Positions 6,588 through 13,971 of a stretch of 14,570 bases of DNA are shown one piece after another (within the stretch, counting starts at the first letter, position 1; each line of letters opens with the position of its first letter). The notes below the pieces were generated by a model. The model was not told where the DNA came from. It made no database searches and saw nothing but the letters and a program-made list of their open reading frames with translations. Source of the DNA: CAYTES01 sp964436935 (GTDB taxonomy: Bacteria > Patescibacteriota > Gracilibacteria > UBA1369 > UBA12473); the NCBI GenBank assembly GCA_964436935.1, contig CAYTES010000035.1, forward strand, positions 1-14,570, read 5' to 3'. A program made the position numbers and the translations under genes.

Positions 6588-8573
6588 ATGTCTCAAAGCA
6601 ATCCCGGGGGGGAAGAGTCCGATTTTAAGCAGAAACTCAACAATCTTGATCAATGGTTGAAGAATATTGTTCAACCATCGTCTTTGCCGAAAAACAATCC
6701 CGCCACACCCACACCGGTGCCCGATCCAAAAGCACCAACCTCATCACAACAACCAAACGCTTTACAACCAAAGAATAAGCGTCCTTTTAACAAAGTTAAC
6801 AAAAACAGTATGAATACAAATACAAGCGTTGCACCCAATGCCAAACCTTCCTTCTTTAACCGACGAGAAAAAAATGCAAAACCGGCCTTTTTCAAAAAAG
6901 GCAAACTCCGCATCATTCCCCTGGGTGGGCTTGAAGAAGTCGGAAAAAATATGATGGTGTTCGAATACGACAAAGACATCATTATTGTGGACATGGGGTT
7001 TCAATTTCCCGAAGAAGACATGCTCGGAATTGATTATGTGCTTCCCGATGTTTCTTATTTGATGGAACGAAAACAAAATATTAGAGGTGTTTTTCTCACG
7101 CATGGTCACTTGGATCATATTGGGGGGATTCCGTATCTGTTACCGCGACTCGGATTTCCGATGGTCTATGGCGCACCCTTGACTATGGGATTTGTCAAAA
7201 AACAATTGGAAGAATTTCGCTTGAACGCACTCGCTCGTACGCGGGTTTTCGATCCCAAAGAAAAATTTCGGTTGGGGGCGTTTGAAGTTTCTTTTTTCCG
7301 AGTGAACCATAGTATTCCCGATGCGGTTGCTGTTGTGATTGACTGTCCCGCGGGACGCATTGTGCATACCGGCGATTTTAAATTTGATTTTAGTCCGGCG
7401 GATCAACGTCCGGCGGATTTTCAAGAAATCGCTACGGTGGGTAAAAAAGGGGTGATGGTCTTGGTTTCGGATAGCACCAACTCGTTGGAACCTGGGCAAA
7501 CCACCTCCGAAAAAGTGATTGCCGAAAACTTGGATGACATCATTCGAAAGGCCACGGGGCGATTGATTATTACGTCATTTTCCTCCTTGATCGGACGGCT
7601 CCAACAGATTATGGATTCTTCTATGAAGTACCGTCGCAAAATTTTCTTGAGTGGTCGCAGTATGGCCACGAACATTAAAATCGCCCAACAGTTGGGGTAC
7701 ATTAAAGTTCCTCGAGGGGTGATCATTGATATTCGAGATTTGAAACGTTTTCCGGATGATGAGATCATTATTCTAACCACTGGAAGCCAAGGAGAAGACA
7801 TCTCCGCCTTGGCTCGCATGGCGATGGATACGCATCTTCAAGTGAAGATTGGGAAGGGGGATACGGTCGTGCTTTCTTCGTCTCCGATTATTGGAAACGA
7901 GGGGGCGATCAATAAGGTGATCAATAACCTCTGCCAACGGGGCGCGAAAGTGATCACAAACAATGAGATTGATGTGCACACCTCGGGTCATGCCAAACAA
8001 GAGGATTTAAAACTGATGATCAAACTCATCAGCCCTAAATACATGATTCCGGCTCATGGGGATTTGTACATGCGCATGGCGCATCGCGACCTTGCGGTCC
8101 TATGTGATGTTCCTGAAAAAAATGTATTTCTATTGGATAATGGCGCCGTGGTGGAAGGGGACACCAATGGAGAATACCAAAAAACAAAAGAAAAGGTGCC
8201 TGCGGAGTACATCATGGTGGAAGGACCTGAAAAGTCCCAGGTCGAAGGAAGTGTGTTGATGGATCGCCATTTGATGTCTGAAAACGGCGTCCTAATTGTG
8301 ACCTTGGTGATCTCAAAAGCCACCGGTCTTTTGTCTCAAAAACCGGAAGTGGTTAGTCGTGGCTTTGTGTTTATGGATACCTCGAAGCAAGTTTCTGAAA
8401 AGGTGGTTCAGGAAGTGGAAAAAAGTTTTCAACAGTTCATCCAAAAACCAACCGGGAACAGTGGGGATAAAAGGAAAGACTTAGAACATCACATCCATCA
8501 CTCCTTGGATCGTTTCTTGGTACGGTTATTGGACAAACGGCCCATGGTGATGCCTGTAGTGATTGTGCAATAA
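6588..8573 (+). CDS. rnj: Ribonuclease J
   Basis: RNase J is a zinc metallo-beta-lactamase/beta-CASP nuclease (endo- and 5'-3' exonuclease) that drives mRNA decay and rRNA maturation. The 661 residues are about 100 longer than a standard RNase J because of an N-terminal tail (1-105) rich in N, P, Q and K, probably disordered and basic. The catalytic core starts at LRIIPLGGLEEVGKNM (107-122). Metal ligands are visible: HGHLDH (172-177), H241, HTGD (260-263, D263) and H490 in IPAHGD. The beta-CASP region has VSDSTNS (293-299), FLSGRSM (353-359) and HTSGHAKQED (464-473). The C-terminal domain ends ...RFLVRLLDKRPMVMPVVIV, as in the family. The usual TFASN-x-x-R motif reads SFSSLIGR (330-337). The gene has its own strong promoter and converges on the next gene with only 4 bp between stop codons. 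Confidence 0.95.
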   Translation: MSQSNPGGEESDFKQKLNNLDQWLKNIVQPSSLPKNNPATPTPVPDPKAPTSSQQPNALQPKNKRPFNKVNKNSMNTNTSVAPNAKPSFFNRREKNAKPAFFKKGKLRIIPLGGLEEVGKNMMVFEYDKDIIIVDMGFQFPEEDMLGIDYVLPDVSYLMERKQNIRGVFLTHGHLDHIGGIPYLLPRLGFPMVYGAPLTMGFVKKQLEEFRLNALARTRVFDPKEKFRLGAFEVSFFRVNHSIPDAVAVVIDCPAGRIVHTGDFKFDFSPADQRPADFQEIATVGKKGVMVLVSDSTNSLEPGQTTSEKVIAENLDDIIRKATGRLIITSFSSLIGRLQQIMDSSMKYRRKIFLSGRSMATNIKIAQQLGYIKVPRGVIIDIRDLKRFPDDEIIILTTGSQGEDISALARMAMDTHLQVKIGKGDTVVLSSSPIIGNEGAINKVINNLCQRGAKVITNNEIDVHTSGHAKQEDLKLMIKLISPKYMIPAHGDLYMRMAHRDLAVLCDVPEKNVFLLDNGAVVEGDTNGEYQKTKEKVPAEYIMVEGPEKSQVEGSVLMDRHLMSENGVLIVTLVISKATGLLSQKPEVVSRGFVFMDTSKQVSEKVVQEVEKSFQQFIQKPTGNSGDKRKDLEHHIHHSLDRFLVRLLDKRPMVMPVVIVQ

Positions 8574-8577
8574 TTAA

Positions 8578-8952
8578 TCACTCCCTCTCAATTCGGGTGG
8601 GATAGATGACCGGAGTAAGTTTTTTGGTTAAACGTTCAAGATTGGTTTGATATTGATTGCGTAAACCCGTATTGAGTTCTTCGGTTTCTTCAATTCCTGA
8701 ATCTTTCAAAAATGATAAAAATCGTGCGGTGATCAACATCCATTCAATATAAACTCCGTCCAATGCATCATCCACTCCCATTTTAAATAAGGCGTGGCGA
8801 TCCCCCCACCGCGCACTCTCCCGTTCATACCTTTCATTGAATTCGTCCTTTACTTTTTGTTGGGTGCGCTCAAATTCGGTGGGGTATTTTGTTTTCAATT
8901 GAACCACTTGGTCCACCAATTCATCGATACTTTTAAGAGTTTCTGCTCCCAT
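8578..8952 (-). CDS. Small helical protein of unknown function
   Basis: The product has 124 residues, ATG to TGA. I do not recognise the family. It is charged and predicted mostly helical: an N-terminal segment with heptad-like hydrophobics (LKSIDELVDQVVQLKTKY), an E/R-rich stretch (ERTQQKVKDEFNERYERE), a conserved-looking centre (RWGDRHALFKMGVDDALDG, then YIEWMLITARFLSFLKDSG) and a basic end. There is no signal peptide and no clear membrane span, although the WMLITARFLSFL part is amphipathic to hydrophobic. It overlaps nothing and its stop faces the rnj stop 4 bp away. A possible small membrane-protein ORF ends 6 nt upstream of its ATG, suggesting a two-gene unit. Codon use resembles the neighbours, which supports it being real. 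Confidence 0.75.
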   Translation of the reverse strand: MGAETLKSIDELVDQVVQLKTKYPTEFERTQQKVKDEFNERYERESARWGDRHALFKMGVDDALDGVYIEWMLITARFLSFLKDSGIEETEELNTGLRNQYQTNLERLTKKLTPVIYPTRIERE

Positions 8953-8958
8953 AATTTA

Positions 8959-9135
8959 TTAGGTAAATAAATAAATAAACACACCCATTGTAGCGAATAA
9001 TATTAACAATAAAATAGAATTATTCCAATACCCCACTGGTAAGCCGATCAAATCCTCATTTTCCGGTTTTACCCAATTTAAGGTTAAAAAAGAAATACCC
9101 AAAACGGAATTGTTTTGAAGAAAAGTTGGAAACAC
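8959..9135 (-). CDS. Possible small single-span membrane protein
   Basis: A minus-strand frame is open for 75 codons and ends at TAA 8961-8959, 6 nt upstream of the 124-aa gene. The only clear start near its front is GTG at 9135, giving 58 residues; TTG inside the frame would give 47. The sequence is not random-looking: a soluble stretch (LTLNWVKPENEDLIGLPVGY) is followed by a strong transmembrane segment (SILLLILFATMGVFIYLF) that reaches the C-terminus. No ATG or Shine-Dalgarno site is found, and no function is recognised. It could instead be the remnant of a longer gene or a chance frame in AT-rich DNA. The close spacing to the next gene on the same strand favours coding. Confidence 0.4.
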   Translation of the reverse strand: MFPTFLQNNSVLGISFLTLNWVKPENEDLIGLPVGYWNNSILLLILFATMGVFIYLFT

Positions 9136-9440
9136 AAAAATAAGCTGTGGATTCTTTAATAATAGTTTTGTTGGAGTTTTTAGTTTTTAGATATTTAGGT
9201 GATAACTATGAAGAAATTATGCACAAAGAGTGCACAATAAATTAGGAGTTTTTAAGAAACAATAATGTGCTCTTTGTTTTATCCGCTTGTGGAAGGGATT
9301 GGATTTTATAAAAGTTTTCCAGAATTTTTGAATTTTGGTGAGTTAAAATGGCTTATGGCTTTGTGAAAATTTAAATTATTTCCCCCCTTACTACTTTATA
9401 CTATTAATTCTATATATTTATATAAATACAATAGAAAGGA
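9136..9440. other. Candidate replication origin (oriC) upstream of dnaN
   Basis: About 300 bp of AT-rich DNA without a convincing gene lie directly before dnaN, a classical origin position. DnaA-box-like sites: TTATGCACA at 9217-9225 (fits TTWTNCACA exactly); TTTTCCAGA at 9315-9323 (one mismatch to TTTTCCACA); ATTTTCACA on the minus strand at 9370-9362 (one mismatch); weaker GAATCCACA (minus, 9154-9146) and CCTTCCACA (minus, 9297-9289). A second TGCACA lies exactly 11 bp after the first (9220 and 9231). A C6 run (9382-9387) followed by TTA-CTA-CTT (9388-9396), then AT-only DNA to about 9435, resembles the GC-cluster, DnaA-trio and unwinding element order of bacterial origins. No dnaA gene is in view, and base skew follows gene strand here, so it cannot decide. 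Confidence 0.45.
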
Positions 9441-9441
9441 A

Positions 9442-9469
9442 TTGTGTTTTTTGAATAGCAACCTATAAT
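9442..9469 (+). promoter_or_regulatory. Promoter for dnaN
   Basis: TTGTGT (9442-9447), a 16-bp spacer and a perfect TATAAT (9464-9469). The predicted leader is about 17 nt, purely A/T/C, with no Shine-Dalgarno site before the ATG at 9493. Confidence 0.65.
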
Positions 9470-9492
9470 AAATTCAATTAAACTTAATTTTT

Positions 9493-10602
9493 ATGAAAGT
9501 TCGTTGCCGACAAAAAAATTTAGCCCTCGCTCTTAATTTAGTGAATCGCGCCGTTAGTCCGAATAATACCCTTCCGGTTTTAAATAATATTTTAATCAAA
9601 GCCGAAGGAAAGCATTTGTATTTTTCCGCCACCAACCTCGAAGTGGCGATTACTTATTTTATTGAAGCTGAAGTTTTTAATGAAGGAGCGGTTACCATCC
9701 CAGCAAAATTAATTACAAGTTATATTTCTTTATTGAAAGATGAAGATGTGGATCTTAAATTGGAAGAAGGACTGAATCTTTCCATTAAAACCCCTCTTTC
9801 CAATACAAAAATTAAAGGAATTGATTCTAGTGAATTTCCTTTAATTCCCGAACTTCAAAAAAGTGAACATTTCAATATCCCAGTTTCTGTTTTTGCCCAC
9901 TCTATTCAACAAACCGTTTTTGCCGCTTCAACCAATGTGGCACGTCCTATTTTAACCGGTGTTCTTTTTCGTTTTAAAAAAGAAGAATTGGTGATGGTTG
10001 CTACGGATAGTTATCGTTTGGCGGAACAAAAAATCACCATTAAGAAACTCGAGATGGAGGAACTAAATTTTATTGTTCCCGCCAAAACCATTGCCGAATT
10101 GGGTAAGATTCTATCCTCATTTGAGGAGGCGACAGTCGAGTGTCAATTCACTAAAAATCAAGTTCTTTTTTCGGTTGAAAATCTTAAATTTATTTCCCGT
10201 TTGATCGAAGGAGTTTTTCCGGATTATGAAAAAATCATTCCACAACAATCCAAAACCACTGTGGATATAGAGATTAAAGATTTTATTTTAGCGGTTCGAA
10301 AAGTTAGTCTTTTCGCAGAAGAGACCAATAACAATATTAAAATTTCAGTGACCAATAATGGGAAATTAATTGTATCTACCAGTGAAACTCAAATCGGAGA
10401 AGGAACGGCGGAGGTGGATGTGGCTGTTGAGGGTGAAAATAACCAAGTGGCGCTCAATGCACAATATATTTTAGATGTTTTGAATCACCTTGAGGATGAT
10501 CATATCTTTTTATCTATTGACAATAAAATCTCTCCTGTTACGATAAAGCCCTCAAAAAAAGAGGCGAATTATACGCATGTCATTATGCCCCTAAAACTGT
10601 AA
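9493..10602 (+). CDS. dnaN: DNA polymerase III beta sliding clamp
   Basis: The beta clamp is a ring-shaped dimer that holds the replicative polymerase and repair proteins on DNA. The 369 residues equal the family norm and form three similar clamp domains (about 1-120, 121-245, 246-369). Typical signatures are the N-terminal VNRAVSPNNTLPVLNNILI followed by LYFSATNLEVAI, the second-domain start VARPILTGVLF with VATDSYRLAEQK, FPDYEKIIP, and the C-terminal YTHVIMPLKL, matching the MP-x-[RK]-L end of clamps. Start ATG 9493 fits the family N-terminus. The gene is clearly more AT-rich than those before 8600, as is the first third of mfd after it. It is followed after 74 bp by mfd on the same strand. 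dnaA, its usual neighbour, is not in the window. Confidence 0.97.
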   Translation: MKVRCRQKNLALALNLVNRAVSPNNTLPVLNNILIKAEGKHLYFSATNLEVAITYFIEAEVFNEGAVTIPAKLITSYISLLKDEDVDLKLEEGLNLSIKTPLSNTKIKGIDSSEFPLIPELQKSEHFNIPVSVFAHSIQQTVFAASTNVARPILTGVLFRFKKEELVMVATDSYRLAEQKITIKKLEMEELNFIVPAKTIAELGKILSSFEEATVECQFTKNQVLFSVENLKFISRLIEGVFPDYEKIIPQQSKTTVDIEIKDFILAVRKVSLFAEETNNNIKISVTNNGKLIVSTSETQIGEGTAEVDVAVEGENNQVALNAQYILDVLNHLEDDHIFLSIDNKISPVTIKPSKKEANYTHVIMPLKL

Positions 10603-10676
10603 TACTCTTTTGGGTATACCTTTTATGAGATAGTTCAAGAAACACTTTTATACAGTAAAATTTTATTTTTTCGTTT

Positions 10677-13600
10677 GTGAAGTTTCCCCATCCTCGCAAT
10701 CAAAAAGTCCTGGAACTTTTTGCAAATCATCGCTATGTCACTCTTTCTGGTGCTGGAAATTTTTCTTCCAAAACTTTTGTTGTATCCGATATTTTGGATC
10801 AATTTCCCGACCTCAATAAAGTGCTTTGGGTGGTGAATGATTATGGGCAACAAGAGAGTATTGTTCAAGCTTTTCAGGATTGGACCCCCTTTAAGGTGGA
10901 AACATTGGAAAAGAATAGCGCGTATTCCAAGGTAATCCGCGCCCTTTCTTCTTTGCGAGATAACGAGCGTGTTGCTTTGGTGATCACTTATGAACAGCTT
11001 TTAAACCTTTATCCTTCTAAAAAAGAACTTGAGCGACTTATTTTATCGCTTTGCGCTAAAGATGAAATCAATGCGGTGGAGTTGTTTGAAAATTTGATTC
11101 AGTTGGGCTACTGCGTTTCGGAAGATCCTTATTTGCAACCCGGGAGTTATCTTCGCCATGGGGATGTATTGGATGTTTTTCCGATCAATAGTCCCCATCC
11201 GTATCGGATTGAATTGGAGTTTGATCAAATTGTAAAAATTTACACCTACAACCCTACCGATCATGGTGTTTTGGAAAACTTCAAATCGGTTCAATTGGTT
11301 CCATTAAAACCATTGGAGTTGAAAGCGTCTTTGTTGGAGTATTTGGACAAAGGCTCTTTATTGATTGAGGATGAATTGGATTTGAGTGAGGAGTTGTATA
11401 AGGCTGTGGAAGCTCAAATCAAACAACGGAGCAATGCCGTGGCCTATGTGTTATTTACCTCTTTTCTTGAGGAGAATGACTATCATGAACATCTTCATTA
11501 TCTTTCGGTGTTGAAGTATCAAAATCGATTGGACTTTTTGGATAATATGCGTGAGAAAGTAGGCTTTCATTGGCGAGTTTACCTTTTTACAAAAAATACC
11601 GATGAGATCAAGGCACTTCTTAAGGAACGCAATTTGTCGTATTCTGAAAATCCTAAAGATATTCGTGCCAAATTGGGAAATATCGTGCTCTTTGATTTGG
11701 AAAAAGAAGAACATTTTCCGCATGCGTTTCAAAATCCCCACCTTAAGTTTTGTGTGATTACCGACCGCGAAATTTGGGGACTTCGGGAAGGAGCCCATCG
11801 GGATCAAGCCCAGCACGCTATCTATTTGGATTTTTTAACCGGATTAAAGCGCGGAGATTATGTGGTGCATTCCGATCATGGAATTGCTTTTTTTAACGGT
11901 CTGGATAAGCGCACCATTGATGAAGTGACTCGTGAATATCTGATGTTGTGTTATGCGGAAAATGATAAACTTTTTGTGCCTATTGATCAGGCGGATAAGG
12001 TGAGTAAATTCATTGGTTCCGGGGATCAAATTCCTAAGCTCACTCGTTTGGGTTCCACGGAATGGACGACCATTACGAATCGAGTTAAAAAAGAGACGCA
12101 AGAAATTGCCAAGGAATTATTGACCCTTTATGCCCAACGGGATCAGGCCAAAGGGGTGGCTTTTAAAGAGGACAATGATGTACAACGCATTTTTGAAGAG
12201 CAGTTCATGTATGAAGAAACCCCGGGTCAGATCAAAGCCATTCGGGATGTGAAAAAGGATATGGAAACGCCTAAGCCTATGGATCGCTTGGTGTGTGGCG
12301 ATGTGGGGTTTGGAAAAACCGAAGTTGCCATGCGCGCCGCATTTAAAGCGGTTCAAAATGGATGTCAAGTGGCGGTGGTTTCGCCGATCACGATTTTGGC
12401 GGATCAGCATTTTCATTCGTTCACCAAGCGCATGGAAGGGTTCAATATTCGCATTGAAATGTTGAGTCGCTTTCGAAGCCCCGCTGAACAGCGTGCGATT
12501 GTTAAAAAAATGAAAAACGGGGAGATTGATATTGTGATCGGTACGCATTGTTTGCTTCAGCCGGATATTGGATTTAAAGATTTGGGTCTCGTGATCATTG
12601 ATGAAGAGCAACGGTTTGGGGTGAAGCAAAAAGAACGTCTTAAAGAGTTGCGAACCGAGGTGGATATTTTGACCCTTACCGCGACGCCCATTCCGCGAAC
12701 GTTGAATATCAGTTTGCACGGACTGCGCAACATCACCACCATCACCACGCCGCCACCCGGACGTTTGCCGGTGGTGACCGAAGTGCGTCGTTTTTCATTT
12801 AATTTGATTAAAGAAGTGATTCAGCGTGAGTTGGATCGTGAGGGGCAAGTTTATTTTCTTCACAACCGTGTCGAAACCATCGAAGAAATGGCACAACGTT
12901 TGCGTACCATCCTTCCGAAGGGGCGTTTTGTGGTGGCACATGGAAAGTTGAGCAGCACCGACTTAGAGGAGCGTATTTTGGCTTTTAAGGACAAAAAGTA
13001 TGATGTACTCGTGAGTTCCACCATCATTGAAAATGGAATTGATCTTCCGAATGCCAATACGTTGATCGTGAACAAAGCGGAAAAATTTGGTTTGGCGCAG
13101 CTTTACCAGTTGCGCGGCCGGGTGGGACGAGGAAAAACGCAAGCCTACGCCTACTTTTTGTACCACGCGCAACGGTTGCCGATTGATGCCAAAAAGCGTT
13201 TGCGGGCGATTGTTGAGGCGTCCGAATTGGGCGCAGGGTTTCAAATTGCCATGAAAGATTTAGAGATTCGAGGGGCCGGAGATATTTTGGGTGCCAATCA
13301 GCATGGTGCCATTAATGTGGTGGGGGTGAGCCATTTTATTCGTATGCTCAATAAGGCGGTGGAAGATTTGAAAGAAGGACGCCAGACCAAAACCACGGAG
13401 GTGCCGCAGGAAGTTTCTATTGAGATTCCGTTACCGGCTTTCATTCCGGATGATTACATCGTCAGTTCCAAGGATAAAATTGGGGTGTATCAGCGTTTGG
13501 CGGCGGCGGATAACTTCGGTTATTTGGAAGAATTGGAGCAAGATTTGATCGAGGATTATGGGCGCATGCCAAAGGAGGTCGCGAATTTGTTTCATGTTTT

Positions 13601-13883
13601 GGAGTTGAAATTATTGGCTAAGAAAGCTTATCTGACCAATATACGGGCAGAAAATATTCATGGTAAAGGTGAACGCCAGTTGATTCTTTCGATGTCGGAT
13701 CTTGTCCGGCCCGAAAATATTTTGAGTTTGTTGGAATACAATTCCAAGTGGTTGGTGAGTGGAAGTAAGCTTAAAATTAGCTTTGAAGTGTTGGGCGTGA
13801 GTTGGGTGGATGAATTGAAAGAATCGCTGCGTCGTTTGGGGAAAAAGATGAAGAACTTACCGGGGGAGAAGGTGCAAAAGTAA
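10677..13883 (+). CDS. mfd: Transcription-repair coupling factor
   Basis: Mfd is a DNA translocase that pushes RNA polymerase stalled at a lesion off the template and recruits UvrA. The protein has 1068 residues, slightly short of the usual ~1150. The N-terminal part has the UvrB-like region (YLQPGSYLRHGDVLDVFPI at 152-170, then YRIELEFDQI). The CarD-like RNA-polymerase-interacting domain starts at KRGDYVVHSDHGIAFFNGL (391-409). The superfamily 2 helicase motor shows Walker A GDVGFGKTEVA (541-551), DEEQ (642-645), TATPIPRTLN (668-677), LHNRVETIEE (728-737), ENGIDLPNANT (785-795) and QLRGRVGR (811-818). The TRCF C-terminal domain follows (IPLPAFIPDDYI...). Start is GTG 10677: an in-frame TAA lies at 10656-10658 and no ATG intervenes. 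No Shine-Dalgarno site; a weak TAAAAT -10 (10656-10661) would leave a very short U-rich leader. Confidence 0.97.
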   Translation: MKFPHPRNQKVLELFANHRYVTLSGAGNFSSKTFVVSDILDQFPDLNKVLWVVNDYGQQESIVQAFQDWTPFKVETLEKNSAYSKVIRALSSLRDNERVALVITYEQLLNLYPSKKELERLILSLCAKDEINAVELFENLIQLGYCVSEDPYLQPGSYLRHGDVLDVFPINSPHPYRIELEFDQIVKIYTYNPTDHGVLENFKSVQLVPLKPLELKASLLEYLDKGSLLIEDELDLSEELYKAVEAQIKQRSNAVAYVLFTSFLEENDYHEHLHYLSVLKYQNRLDFLDNMREKVGFHWRVYLFTKNTDEIKALLKERNLSYSENPKDIRAKLGNIVLFDLEKEEHFPHAFQNPHLKFCVITDREIWGLREGAHRDQAQHAIYLDFLTGLKRGDYVVHSDHGIAFFNGLDKRTIDEVTREYLMLCYAENDKLFVPIDQADKVSKFIGSGDQIPKLTRLGSTEWTTITNRVKKETQEIAKELLTLYAQRDQAKGVAFKEDNDVQRIFEEQFMYEETPGQIKAIRDVKKDMETPKPMDRLVCGDVGFGKTEVAMRAAFKAVQNGCQVAVVSPITILADQHFHSFTKRMEGFNIRIEMLSRFRSPAEQRAIVKKMKNGEIDIVIGTHCLLQPDIGFKDLGLVIIDEEQRFGVKQKERLKELRTEVDILTLTATPIPRTLNISLHGLRNITTITTPPPGRLPVVTEVRRFSFNLIKEVIQRELDREGQVYFLHNRVETIEEMAQRLRTILPKGRFVVAHGKLSSTDLEERILAFKDKKYDVLVSSTIIENGIDLPNANTLIVNKAEKFGLAQLYQLRGRVGRGKTQAYAYFLYHAQRLPIDAKKRLRAIVEASELGAGFQIAMKDLEIRGAGDILGANQHGAINVVGVSHFIRMLNKAVEDLKEGRQTKTTEVPQEVSIEIPLPAFIPDDYIVSSKDKIGVYQRLAAADNFGYLEELEQDLIEDYGRMPKEVANLFHVLELKLLAKKAYLTNIRAENIHGKGERQLILSMSDLVRPENILSLLEYNSKWLVSGSKLKISFEVLGVSWVDELKESLRRLGKKMKNLPGEKVQK

Positions 13884-13971
13884 AATGCATATTTTTCGCT
13901 AGTATTAAACACAAATTGCGTTTTTTTGCGAATTGTTTTACTATGGAAACGTATTCGTTCTTTTACAACTT

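Noticed and set aside
10613..10620. GGTATACC palindrome just after dnaN
   Set aside because: An 8-bp palindrome is short enough to occur by chance and has no stem-loop or T run to make it a terminator.
12117..12719. 200-codon minus-strand open frame inside mfd
   Set aside because: It lies wholly within the helicase motor of mfd, whose motifs are intact; it is a shadow of that gene's codon bias.
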